A stretch of 15,037 nucleotides of DNA from NCBI GenBank assembly GCA_035277545.1, contig DATEKI010000034.1:1-15037 (forward strand), written 5' to 3'. Positions 1 to 7,954 of the stretch are shown piece by piece. This DNA comes from 66-474 sp035277545 (GTDB lineage Bacteria > Pseudomonadota > Gammaproteobacteria > Xanthomonadales > Rhodanobacteraceae). Within the stretch, counting starts at the first letter, position 1. The number at the start of each line of letters is the position of its first letter. The notes beneath the pieces are model-generated. The model was given only the letters and a program-made list of their open reading frames with translations. It was not told where the DNA came from and did no database searches. The translations under genes and the position numbers were made by a program.

Positions 1-1
1 G

Positions 2-97
2 CACGTCACGGCCATGTTCAACCAGATGGGCGTGCAGGCGCAGGCGACCGACCTGCCGGTGTTCCTGCGCGATATGCGATTCCCGCTACCAAAATGA
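2..97 (+). CDS. C-terminal fragment of an unrecognised protein (5' end outside window)
   Basis: The second forward frame is open from the left edge to a TGA at 95-97 and gives 31 residues, HVTAMFNQMGVQAQATDLPV followed by FLRDMRFPLPK. The mix of residues and the GC-rich third positions look like real coding sequence, while the other two frames there look random. Too little is visible to name a family. It runs in the same direction as the TPR chain that begins 326 bp downstream, but the gap argues for a separate transcription unit. No clear terminator follows; the only hairpin close by, GCTGT-GAT-ACAGC at 110-122, is short and has no T-tract. Confidence 0.5.
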   Translation, partial: HVTAMFNQMGVQAQATDLPVFLRDMRFPLPK

Positions 98-422
98 CCT
101 CGTTCGCATGCTGTGATACAGCCAATCACCGCTCTCGACCCATTCCAGCCGGTCGCCACCGTCGGCTTTCGGGCTGGCCAGTTTGCGTTTGCGCGGAACT
201 TCCTGGAACGGTCGACTACGCGACGTCATGATCAGTAGAGTGCCAGTGGCTGCCCGCATCGCCACAGCATCCCGCGGCGCTTGCAGGGGCATCGTTGCCG
301 CGCCCCCGCTCTAGCCCACGGCCACAAATGTCGCGCTGCCTCCGTGCCTGGAGCCCGCCCATGCCACAATACCATTGCGGAACGGGCATGGATGACGCGC
401 TTCCGCTATAAGGCGTGTCGGT
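98..422. other. Intergenic region upstream of the TPR gene chain
   Basis: This 325-bp stretch holds no gene I can support. A 7-bp inverted repeat, CCATGCC at 359-365 and GGCATGG at 385-391, lies 32 bp before the first chain gene and could be an operator; this is inference only. AAGG at 410-413, nine bases before the ATG at 423, is the only Shine-Dalgarno-like sequence for that gene. The promoter of the whole chain should lie here if the chain is one operon, but I could not find a convincing -35/-10 pair. Confidence 0.4.
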
Positions 423-2294
423 ATGGCTAGCAGGGGATTCTGGCGTGAGCTGAAGCGCCGACACGTTTACCGCGTGGCGGCGGCGTATGCCATTGTCGGC
501 TGGCTGCTTGTCCAGGTGGCGACACAAGTATTTCCGGTGTTCCACCTCCCGGACTGGATTGACCAGACGGTCGTGCTGCTGATCCTGCTCGGCTTTCCGA
601 TTGCGCTGGTGCTGGCATGGGCGTTCGACGCCACGCCGCAGGGAATCGTACGGACCGACGCGCAGGACAGCGTAGACGCGCAGACGGCACGCCGTCCGCG
701 CCGTGCCGGCATAGCGGTCGGCTTGATCGGCGTGCTGATCGCACTCCTCGCGGGCGGTGTGTGGTGGCACACGGAGCGCGCCGGCGCTGTGCGAAATGCG
801 CGCGTCACGTCTGCGCAACGCCTGATCGCCAAGTCGCCGGCAACACTGCAAGTTGCGAGCGCATCCGCCACCCCGTCTCCGGTCTCGACGCAACCGATTC
901 CCGCTAAGTCCGTCGCGGTGCTTCCGTTCGTCAACATGAGTGGCGATCCGAAAGAGGATTACTTCAGCGACGGCATCACCGAGGAAATCCTCGACGCGCT
1001 GGCGCAGGTGCCGAACCTGAAAGTGGCCGCGCGCACGTCGGCGTTCGCGTTCAAGGGGAAGGCGGAAGATCTGCGCAAGGTCGGCGAGGTGCTGGACGTC
1101 GCGACCGTACTGGAAGGCAGCGTGCAGAAATCCGGCGACGAGGTGCGCATCACCGCGCAGTTGATCGACACCCGTAGTGGTTATCACCTGTGGTCGGAGA
1201 AGTACGATCGCAAGCTCACCAGCGTCTTCGCGGTCGAGGACGAGATTTCGAAGGCGATCGCGGACAAGTTGCAGGTGCAACTGGCCGGTGGAAGCGGCCA
1301 AACATTGGTCGCGCAAAAGACGGTCGATCCGCGCGCGCATGATTTTTATCTGCGTGGATTGACGCTGCTCGCCGCGCGTTCGGTGAGTGAAGCCGCGGGT
1401 GCATTCCAGCAGGCGGTGACGATCGATCCGGGGTATGCGCAAGCCTGGGCGGCGCTGGCCGAAGCGCAGGTGTTGTTGCCCAGTTATGGCCCCGCGCCGG
1501 CGCAAAAAGCGTACGCGGATTCGCTTAGTTCTTCGCAGCGGGCGCTTGCACTGGACCCGGACAATGCCTTGGCCTACGTCGCGCAAGGCATGGTGTACAG
1601 CAACCAGATTCACTGGGCCGAAGCCGACACAGCCTTGCGGCATGCGCTGGCGCTGGCGCCGGGTGATGCGGAAGTATTGAACCAGTACGCGCAATTCCTG
1701 GACGCGGTTGGCCAGCTCGAGCCAGCGCTGGCGGTGCTGGATCGCGCGCTGCAACGCGACCCGCTTTCGGGGACCAGCGCTGCCATCCGCTTGCAACTGC
1801 GCATGATCTTGCATCGCGTGGATGCGGACACCGCGGACGCGCAAATCAAGGCCATCGTGGCCGCACATCCGGCAAGCGTGTTCGTGCACCGTACCGCAAC
1901 CTTGATCTATCTCAATCTGCATCGTTATTCGGAGGCGGAAGCGCAAAGCCGCAGGGCCGCTGAACTCAATGGTGAAGATCCGGAGGTCGGCGCGCTGCTG
2001 ATTCGCGGCATCACCGACCCGGCCTACCATGCCCGAGCCGTGGAAAGCCTCGAGACATCGACGACCCACTTTAGTGCGCGCCGCGACCCAATCGTCCGCG
2101 CATTGTTCCTGATGTGGCTGGGGGAACGCGATCTTGCACTGACAGCGCTGGACGACGCAGCCAATGGCAACAGCACGATTCCACAACTGTTGTGGCACCC
2201 TGAATTCGATCCGGTCCGCAACGATCCGCGCTTCAAGGCCGCGTTGAAGAAGATGGGATTGCCATACACGCCGGACGGCGCTGCCAAACCATGA
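423..2294 (+). CDS. Membrane-anchored TolB-like/TPR protein (COG5616 type), paralogue A
   Basis: This is a 623-aa inner-membrane protein. After a basic N-terminus (WRELKRRHVYR) there are three hydrophobic segments at about residues 15-38, 48-68 and 96-114, with the FDATPQG motif after the second. A TolB-N-terminal-like domain follows at about 160-288, starting IPAKSVAVLPF and including YFSDGITEEILDAL and LEGSVQKSGDEVRI. Tetratricopeptide-like helices fill about 305-560. The tail (DPRFKAALKKMGLP) is typical of the family. By the positive-inside rule the TolB/TPR part should be periplasmic. The family is widespread in Xanthomonadales and its biochemical role is not established; TPRs suggest protein binding. 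Here it lacks the DNA-binding or cyclase domain sometimes joined to this module. The ATG at 423 is preceded by AAGG. It is the first gene of the chain, and its stop overlaps the next start as ATGA. Confidence 0.9.
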   Translation: MASRGFWRELKRRHVYRVAAAYAIVGWLLVQVATQVFPVFHLPDWIDQTVVLLILLGFPIALVLAWAFDATPQGIVRTDAQDSVDAQTARRPRRAGIAVGLIGVLIALLAGGVWWHTERAGAVRNARVTSAQRLIAKSPATLQVASASATPSPVSTQPIPAKSVAVLPFVNMSGDPKEDYFSDGITEEILDALAQVPNLKVAARTSAFAFKGKAEDLRKVGEVLDVATVLEGSVQKSGDEVRITAQLIDTRSGYHLWSEKYDRKLTSVFAVEDEISKAIADKLQVQLAGGSGQTLVAQKTVDPRAHDFYLRGLTLLAARSVSEAAGAFQQAVTIDPGYAQAWAALAEAQVLLPSYGPAPAQKAYADSLSSSQRALALDPDNALAYVAQGMVYSNQIHWAEADTALRHALALAPGDAEVLNQYAQFLDAVGQLEPALAVLDRALQRDPLSGTSAAIRLQLRMILHRVDADTADAQIKAIVAAHPASVFVHRTATLIYLNLHRYSEAEAQSRRAAELNGEDPEVGALLIRGITDPAYHARAVESLETSTTHFSARRDPIVRALFLMWLGERDLALTALDDAANGNSTIPQLLWHPEFDPVRNDPRFKAALKKMGLPYTPDGAAKP

Positions 2295-4174
2295 ACGAAT
2301 TCCTCGCGCGCCTGAAGCAGCGCAAGTTGGTGCAGTGGGCGCTGGCCTACGCGGCGGGTGCGTTCGCGCTGCTGCAGGGCATCGACATGGTGGCGGCGAA
2401 GTTCGGCTGGCCCGATGCGATCGAGCGCGGACTGATCATCGCTGCATGTGCCGGCTTTTTCATCACGCTGCTGTTGGCCTGGTACCACGGCGAGCGCGGC
2501 GCACAGAAGGTGACCGGGATCGAGTTGCTGCTACTGGCATTGCTGCTTGCAGTCGGCGGCGCATTCATGTGGCGATTCTCCGGGTCGCATGCGCCTGCAC
2601 CGATTCCCGCAGTGGCCTCCGCGGCCACGCCATCATCCGCCCCGGCACCCGCTCGCGCGGACATCCCGGCCAAATCCATCGCGGTCTTGCCGTTCGAGAA
2701 CCTGTCCGACAACAAGGACAACGTGTACTTCTCCGATGGCCTGTCCGAGGAAATCCTCAACTCGCTGGCGCGCATCGACGGCCTGCGCGTGATCGGGCGC
2801 ACATCGTCGTTCCAGTTCAAGGGCAAGGACGTGGATTCGCGCACCATCGGCGAGCGGCTGGGCGTGGCCAACCTGCTCGAAGGCAGCGTGCGGCGCGAAG
2901 GCGAGCGGGCGCGCGTCACCGCGCAACTGATCCGCGCATCCGATGGTACCCAGCTGTGGTCGCAGACGTACGATCGCACGGTGACCGACAGCCTGGCCGT
3001 GCAACTGGATATTGCCGAGCAGGTGGCCGGTGTACTCAACGTCGTGCTGGACGACAAGCAGCGCGCGCACATGCGCGCAGCTGGCGTGAAGAACGTGGAT
3101 GCCTTCATCGCTTACCAGAAGGGCTGGAAGCTCTACATGGACGCGCATGCCAAACCCGGTGTCAATCTGATCGATGGACTGCGCCAGGCCAATGTGGAGT
3201 TCGATAAGGCAACCGCGCTGGACCCCAACTTTTCCTTTGCCTATTACGCCGAAGCGGATCTGTACGAACACACGTTGATGGCCGATGGCCGCAGCCACGC
3301 GGAACTCCTCGGTGCCCAGCATGCCGCCCTGTATACGCTGGAACGCGCCGCCGCCACCAGCCCCGATCCGCAACAGCGCGACCTGGCGCTGGCCGAGCGG
3401 CAATTGCTGAGCGACGACTGGCATGGTTTGGCCGATCGCATTGAAACCGCACTCAAGCAACCCGGTTGTAGCGCACCGAACTGGATGCCGGTATTCGCCA
3501 GCGCGTTCGGCTATGGCGACCTGATCGAGAATCTCGGCGCACGCGTCAATGTCTGCGACCCGCTGAATCGCATCAACTATCGCACGAGGGTATCGGCGGC
3601 GCTTGCGACCGGGCATCCCCAGCGAGCGCTGGACGTACTGGCCAAAGCCGAGACGACGTTTGGCGGCGGTCCCACGCCGACGCCAGCTCAGGCGATCGCG
3701 CTGACCATGCTGGGGCGCACCGCGGAAGCCCAGGCCACGCTGGACTCGATCGAACCAATCGGCGAGGCGTTCTACAGCGCGCAACTGATCGTGGGCAAAG
3801 CGGCTGGTGTGGATCCGGCAAAGCTCCACGCCAGTCTGCAAAAGGTGCCTCGAAACAGCTCCAAATTCCAGGGGTGGGACATCACCGATGCGGTGGCGGC
3901 CGCATTGTCCGGCAACCGTGTCGAAGCCGATCGTCACGCCAGTGCACTGGACGCGCGACCGGCGGGCGGTCTGCTGCTTGCCGTTGTCATCACCGATTGT
4001 CAGTGCGGCGCGCCATTTGACCTGGACGCCACGCCCCATTTCAAGGCGCTGCTCGCGGAATCCGGACTGCGCTGGCCACCACCGAAAACGATCAAATACC
4101 CCATCCGCGCCGCGCAGGATGGGCCGCCGGCGTTTTCTGCGCCGGTGGCGGCAAAGGCCCGCGCGCATGGCTGA
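2291..4174 (+). CDS. Membrane-anchored TolB-like/TPR protein, paralogue B
   Basis: This 627-aa paralogue has the second N-terminal subtype: RLKQRKLVQWALAYAAGAFA (residues 7-26) with a first hydrophobic helix, a second helix at about 46-64 ending in AWYHGERGAQKVTG, and a third at about 78-94. An Ala/Pro-rich linker (100-123) leads to the TolB-like domain at about 126-252 (IPAKSIAVLPFENLSDNK, YFSDGLSEEILNSLAR). The C-terminal half has helical repeats that match the TPR consensus less well than in paralogues A and C. It contains several cysteines, including DCQC near the end, which would lie in the periplasm and could form disulfides. The start ATG shares ATGA with the stop of paralogue A, and no good Shine-Dalgarno is seen, so translational coupling is likely. 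The extreme C-terminus is unusually long and Ala/Pro-rich. The function is unknown. Confidence 0.88.
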   Translation: MNEFLARLKQRKLVQWALAYAAGAFALLQGIDMVAAKFGWPDAIERGLIIAACAGFFITLLLAWYHGERGAQKVTGIELLLLALLLAVGGAFMWRFSGSHAPAPIPAVASAATPSSAPAPARADIPAKSIAVLPFENLSDNKDNVYFSDGLSEEILNSLARIDGLRVIGRTSSFQFKGKDVDSRTIGERLGVANLLEGSVRREGERARVTAQLIRASDGTQLWSQTYDRTVTDSLAVQLDIAEQVAGVLNVVLDDKQRAHMRAAGVKNVDAFIAYQKGWKLYMDAHAKPGVNLIDGLRQANVEFDKATALDPNFSFAYYAEADLYEHTLMADGRSHAELLGAQHAALYTLERAAATSPDPQQRDLALAERQLLSDDWHGLADRIETALKQPGCSAPNWMPVFASAFGYGDLIENLGARVNVCDPLNRINYRTRVSAALATGHPQRALDVLAKAETTFGGGPTPTPAQAIALTMLGRTAEAQATLDSIEPIGEAFYSAQLIVGKAAGVDPAKLHASLQKVPRNSSKFQGWDITDAVAAALSGNRVEADRHASALDARPAGGLLLAVVITDCQCGAPFDLDATPHFKALLAESGLRWPPPKTIKYPIRAAQDGPPAFSAPVAAKARAHG

Positions 4175-6191
4175 TCTCTGGCAACGCCTCAAGCAACGCA
4201 AGCTGGTGCAATGGGCGCTGGCCTATACCGCCGCCGCTTGGGCGCTGTTGCAGGCGCTTGGGCTCGCGGCGGACAGCTACGACTGGCCGCACGGCGTCAT
4301 GCGCGTTGCGTTCGCGGTCATTGCCCTGGGTTTCGTGGTCGCATTGGTGCTCGCGTGGTACCACGGCGAGCGCGGCGCGCAGCGCGTCACCGGCACCGAG
4401 CTTTTGATTCTCGCGCTGTTGCTGGCCATCGGCGGCGGATTACTTTGGCGTTTTACGCGGGCTCCGGAAGCTGCGCCTGTTCCCGTGCCGCCCGCAAGCA
4501 CGTCGAGTGCGAACGCAGTCGAAATACCGCCAAAATCCATCGCCGTGCTGCCGTTCGAGAACCTCTCGGACGACAAGGCGAACGCCTACTTCGCCGACGG
4601 CATGCAGGACGAGATCCTCACCCGCCTGTCGAAGATCGGTACGCTGCGCGTGATCTCGCGCACCTCGACCCTGCAGTTCGCGAGCCATCCGGAAAACCTG
4701 CCCGAGATCGCGAAGAAACTCGGCGTCGCGACGATCCTCGAAGGCAGCGTGCAGAAGGCGGGCAACAAGGTGCGCATCATCGTGCAGCTGATCCATGCAA
4801 GCGACGACCGGCAGCTGTGGGGTGAAACCTACGACCGCACGCTTGACGACGTGTTCGGCGTGCAGGGCGAAGTCGCCGGCACGATCGCCGACAAGCTCGG
4901 CGCGACGCTGACCGGTGATGCGCGCAAGGACATCGCTCAGGTCGCCACCCGCAACCCGGTCGCGCTCGATGCCTACCTGAGAGGCATGGCGTTGAACCGG
5001 CAGGGCTTCACCGACACGCTAGCCTTCGCAGCGCTGAAGTCTTACGGCGAAGCCGTGAAGGCCGATCCCGACTTTGCGCAGGCGTGGGCCGCGATCGCGC
5101 GCATGGATTCCTTCATGATTTTCCTGGGTATCGACGGCTCGCCGGAACGTCGCGCGTCCGCGCTGCAGGCGCTGCAGTCTGCCGAACGCCTGCAGCCCGA
5201 TGCGCTCGAAACGCTGGTCGCGCGCGCCATCTACGAATACGGCGTGGAGCGCGACTTCGAGTCGGCACGCAAACGGTTCGCGCAGGTGCTGGTGCGCTGG
5301 CCCAACGACGTCGACGCCGTGACCGCCATGGTCCATGTACTGGAGGAACTCGGGCGCTACAGCGAAGCCGAAACCCTTCTCGAACACGCGCTCCAGCTCG
5401 ATCCGCTGAACCCGCGCCTGTACAAGAATCTGGCGATCCTGCAGACCAACGAGCGTCGTTTCGATGCCGCACTCGACACCCTCGACCGCGCGCTTGCGCT
5501 CGTGCCCGACGACGAGGAAGTGCGCCAGTTGCAGGGCGACATCTACCTCGCGCAGGGCGACCTGGAGCGCGCCGCCAAGGCCTTCGGCAAGCCGCCCACG
5601 ACGATCTCCGACCAGGTCCATCAATACGTGGTGCTCGCGCGCATGCAGCGCCGCTATCCGCCCGCGATCGCGTGGCTGCAGGGCTTGCTCGCGAGGCCGG
5701 GCGACGCCGCGACGCCGCCCGACGTCATCCTGGTCCGGCTCGAACTCGCCGAACTGCAATGGCTCAACGGCGATCGCGCGGCAGCCGCGGACAACTACCG
5801 GCTGGCGCTGGAAGCGGTCAAGCCGCTGCTCGAACGCCAGCCCGACAACCCGTGGCTGGCCAGCATGTTGGCGATAGCGCACGCCGGCCTGGGGGACGAG
5901 ACGGCGGCGATGGCCGCATTGGACCGCTTGCTGGCGACGCAGCCAGAATCGAAAAGTGCTCAACAGGGGCGGGCGTATCTGGAGATACGCGCAAGAGTCC
6001 TCGCCAGCATCGGCCACAAGGACGAAGCCATCGCCCGCCTGCGCTACTTGCTGGGCGTGCCGTATGGCGGCCTGTTCGCGCCGGTCACCCCGGCCAGCCT
6101 GCGGCTGGATCCGGAGTTCGATGCGCTGCGCAGCGATCCGGCATTCCAGAAGCTGCTGCAGGATCCGCCGGCTGCGAAGCCCGCGCCATGA
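4167..6191 (+). CDS. Membrane-anchored TolB-like/TPR protein, paralogue C
   Basis: This is a 674-aa protein. The frame is open further upstream, but I chose the ATG at 4167 because it gives MADLWQRLKQRKLVQWALAY, which aligns residue for residue with the start of paralogue B. It overlaps the end of B by 8 bp (ATGGCTGA). Hydrophobic helices lie at about 14-34, 46-64 and 78-94, with AWYHGERGAQRVTG between the second and third. The TolB-like domain is at about 119-250 (PPKSIAVLPFENLSDDK, YFADGMQDEILTRLSK, LEGSVQKAGNKVRI). A long and regular TPR region follows at about 265-600, with units such as YSEAETLLEHALQLDPLNP. The protein ends in QDPPAAKPAP. Predicted topology is N-in with a periplasmic TolB/TPR part. 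The stop overlaps the start of the next stub (ATGA). Function is inferred only as a protein-interaction scaffold. Confidence 0.88.
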   Translation: MADLWQRLKQRKLVQWALAYTAAAWALLQALGLAADSYDWPHGVMRVAFAVIALGFVVALVLAWYHGERGAQRVTGTELLILALLLAIGGGLLWRFTRAPEAAPVPVPPASTSSANAVEIPPKSIAVLPFENLSDDKANAYFADGMQDEILTRLSKIGTLRVISRTSTLQFASHPENLPEIAKKLGVATILEGSVQKAGNKVRIIVQLIHASDDRQLWGETYDRTLDDVFGVQGEVAGTIADKLGATLTGDARKDIAQVATRNPVALDAYLRGMALNRQGFTDTLAFAALKSYGEAVKADPDFAQAWAAIARMDSFMIFLGIDGSPERRASALQALQSAERLQPDALETLVARAIYEYGVERDFESARKRFAQVLVRWPNDVDAVTAMVHVLEELGRYSEAETLLEHALQLDPLNPRLYKNLAILQTNERRFDAALDTLDRALALVPDDEEVRQLQGDIYLAQGDLERAAKAFGKPPTTISDQVHQYVVLARMQRRYPPAIAWLQGLLARPGDAATPPDVILVRLELAELQWLNGDRAAAADNYRLALEAVKPLLERQPDNPWLASMLAIAHAGLGDETAAMAALDRLLATQPESKSAQQGRAYLEIRARVLASIGHKDEAIARLRYLLGVPYGGLFAPVTPASLRLDPEFDALRSDPAFQKLLQDPPAAKPAP

Positions 6192-6322
6192 ACGACTTCA
6201 TCCAGCGCCTGCGCGAACGCAAGCTGGTGCATTGGGCGCTGGCTTATGTGGCGTTCTCGTTTGCGCTGTTGCAGGGCGTGGACACTGCCTATCCGCCCTT
6301 GCCCGGGAATCCGAAGCCATGA
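6188..6322 (+). pseudogene. 44-aa stub: N-terminus only of a TolB-like/TPR paralogue
   Basis: The frame starts in an ATGA overlap with paralogue C and reads MNDFIQRLRERKLVHWALAY, then VAFSFALLQGVD, then the unrelated tail TAYPPLPGNPKP and a TGA that overlaps the next ATG. Residues 1-32 align with the starts of paralogues B and C (for example LVQWALAY and FALLQGID), and homology ends abruptly after GVD. Helices two and three, the TolB-like domain and all TPRs are missing. What remains could still encode a single-pass membrane peptide with a helix at about 14-32. The simplest reading is a remnant left by a large in-frame internal deletion that kept both overlapping junctions. A functional microprotein is the alternative, and the sequence alone does not decide. 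Confidence 0.75.
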
Positions 6323-7065
6323 TCCTGCGCCGCATCACCGCCAATTTCCGCCGCCAGGACTGGATGGCCGTCGTCATCGAACTGGTCATCGTCATACTGG
6401 GCGTGTTCATCGGCCTGCAGGTGAACAACTGGAATGAAGCGCGGAATGACCGGGCGCTCGAGCGGCAATACATCCAGCGTCTGCATGACGATTTCGCGCG
6501 CTCGATCAAGCGCGCCGAAAAAAATATCGCGCGCACGGAAGTGCAATTGGTTCTGGAAGGAGAGATGGTCGGCCGATTGCGCGAGTGTCACCTCGATGAC
6601 CGTCAGCGCACCGATTTTGCCAAGGGGGTCTTTCTGGTGGGCAGATTCCAAGGGCCGACGTTGGTCCGCGGGACCATCGACGAACTGCAATCGACCGGCC
6701 GGATAGGGATTATCCGGAACCTTAAATTGCGGCAAGCACTTTCCGACCTCGTCGAGGCGCAGATGGGAGACTCGGAGGTCCTCGGTTACATCGTCGCGCG
6801 CGCGACGCCACAGGTTGCTTACATCGATACCAGGACCGTCCTTCTGCAGCCGCCGGGTGGATTCACCGCCGCCCCTTCATCCGACCAGGTCCTCCTCGAT
6901 TTCCCCACCTTGTGCCACGACCCTGCCTATATCGGTGCTGTGTCCACCTTGCAGGAATTGACACACGTCGTGACTTTTCAAAATCAACGGGCACTGGCGG
7001 CCGACCGCGCCATGCTGAAGATGCTCGATGGGGAACTCGGGAACAAGACGGAGCCGACTCCATGA
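6319..7065 (+). CDS. DUF6090-like single-pass membrane protein, paralogue D
   Basis: This is a 248-aa protein starting at an ATG that shares ATGA with the stub before it. The basic N-terminus MILRRITANFRRQDW precedes one transmembrane helix at about 16-34 (ending LGVFIGLQ), followed by the NNWNE motif (36-40), which I associate with the DUF6090 family. A long, probably helical region follows, with the segment TIDELQSTGRIGIIRN at 119-134. Cysteines at 90 and 199 would lie in the periplasm if the topology is N-in. The biochemical function is unknown. Its first 45 bases differ from those of the next gene by one base, although the two proteins diverge strongly after about residue 35. Placement inside the TolB-like/TPR chain suggests that the two families work together, which is inference. 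Confidence 0.82.
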   Translation: MILRRITANFRRQDWMAVVIELVIVILGVFIGLQVNNWNEARNDRALERQYIQRLHDDFARSIKRAEKNIARTEVQLVLEGEMVGRLRECHLDDRQRTDFAKGVFLVGRFQGPTLVRGTIDELQSTGRIGIIRNLKLRQALSDLVEAQMGDSEVLGYIVARATPQVAYIDTRTVLLQPPGGFTAAPSSDQVLLDFPTLCHDPAYIGAVSTLQELTHVVTFQNQRALAADRAMLKMLDGELGNKTEPTP

Positions 7066-7835
7066 TCCTGCGCCGCATCACCGCCAATTTTCGCCGCCAG
7101 GACTGGACCGCCGTCGTCGTCGAACTGCTGATCGTCGTGTTGGGCGTGTTCATCGGCCTGCAGGCCCAGGAGTGGGCCACGAAGCACGCCGAGCAGCAAC
7201 GCGCCGATGTATTGCTGCAGCAACTGCGTGGGGATCTCGACAACGAACGGATCAACCTGCAAACCTACATGGACTATCAGCAGGTCGCTGCCAATTACGC
7301 CAGGACCGCGATAAAGGGCCTGGCGTCACCGGGCTCAGTCGACCCGGCAACGTGGGTAGCCAGCGCATACCAGGCGAGCCAAGTACTGACCATGCCAAGC
7401 AACCGCGCGACGTTCGACGAAATGAAATCGACCGGCGCCATTGATCTCATCCGCAACGCCAGATTGCGCGCTCTGTTGATCGGCTACTACAGCTATGACT
7501 GGTCGCAAGCGACTACGTTCAAAGCCCAGGCATCGTATCGTGAAGTGGTGCGCAGTGTGGTGCCGTATTCGGTGCAGAAAGCCATCAAGGCTTCGTGTGG
7601 AGACATCAATGTAAGCATCGGTGACGTGATCGTCACCCGACTACCGAAGACCTGCCATATCGCCCTCTCGGCCGCAGACATCACGCGCGCAGCCGCAACC
7701 CTGCGCACCACGCCCGGCCTGCTGCCGGCGCTGACTTACCAGTTGAGCGTCATCGAGACGAATATCGAAACGATCCAGTACGTCCAACAGCAGCTCGCCG
7801 ACGTGATTGCCGCGGCCGGGAAGCCAGCGCCATGA
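7062..7835 (+). CDS. DUF6090-like single-pass membrane protein, paralogue E
   Basis: This is a 257-aa protein starting in an ATGA overlap with paralogue D. The N-terminus MILRRITANFRRQDW and the transmembrane helix at about 17-34 match D, but the conserved NNWNE is replaced by AQEWA. The shared internal motif is TFDEMKSTGAIDLIRN at 117-132. A cysteine pair at 179 and 198 (the second as TCH, compare LCH in D) could form a periplasmic disulfide. The C-terminus is helical (TNIETIQYVQQQLADVIAA) and ends in GKPAP, like the end of paralogue C. Function is unknown. Its stop overlaps the next stub start (ATGA), so it belongs to the same coupled chain. The assignment to DUF6090 rests on similarity to D and on the N-terminal pattern. 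Confidence 0.8.
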   Translation: MILRRITANFRRQDWTAVVVELLIVVLGVFIGLQAQEWATKHAEQQRADVLLQQLRGDLDNERINLQTYMDYQQVAANYARTAIKGLASPGSVDPATWVASAYQASQVLTMPSNRATFDEMKSTGAIDLIRNARLRALLIGYYSYDWSQATTFKAQASYREVVRSVVPYSVQKAIKASCGDINVSIGDVIVTRLPKTCHIALSAADITRAAATLRTTPGLLPALTYQLSVIETNIETIQYVQQQLADVIAAAGKPAP

Positions 7836-7954
7836 TTTTGCGTCGCATCACCGCAAACTTCCGTCGGCAGGACTGGATGGCCGTCGCCATCGAACTGGTG
7901 GTGGTCGTCCTCGGTGTGTTCATCGGCGTGCAGGCGTCCAGGGAGAAGCCGTGA
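7832..7954 (+). pseudogene. 40-aa stub: N-terminal membrane anchor only of a DUF6090-like paralogue
   Basis: The frame starts in ATGA with the stop of paralogue E and reads MILRRITANFRRQDWMAVAI, then ELVVVVLGVFIGVQ, then ASREKP and a TGA within GTGA that also starts the next gene. Residues 1-34 align with D and E without gaps, and all downstream sequence of the family is missing. Against D over these 34 codons I count ten codons with synonymous changes and four with conservative amino-acid changes. So the segment evolved under protein-level constraint for most of its history and is not a fresh copy. It could be a deletion scar that keeps translation running into the next gene, or a single-helix microprotein. 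No Shine-Dalgarno is obvious. Confidence 0.75.

Noticed and set aside
86..292. Minus-strand frame of 68 aa (or 47 aa from the ATG at 229) ending SGDWLYHSMRTRSFW
   Set aside because: It has no good Shine-Dalgarno or recognisable family and overlaps the end of the plus-strand gene at 97. It could be a small gene, but I cannot support it from sequence alone.
407..412. TATAAG as a -10 box for the chain promoter
   Set aside because: It overlaps the only Shine-Dalgarno-like AAGG, would start transcription within a few bases of the ATG, and has no -35 at a workable distance (TTGCGG at 375-380 is 26 bp away).
216..2198. Long open minus-strand frame of 660 codons opposite paralogue A
   Set aside because: It is rich in Arg, His and Gln with no hydrophobic core or domain, as expected for the antisense of a GC-rich gene; the plus strand encodes clear TolB-like and TPR domains.
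3807..4166. Upstream in-frame extension of paralogue C by 120 codons
   Set aside because: The extension lies wholly inside paralogue B and shows no family similarity, while the ATG at 4167 gives the exact family N-terminus and the overlap seen at other junctions.
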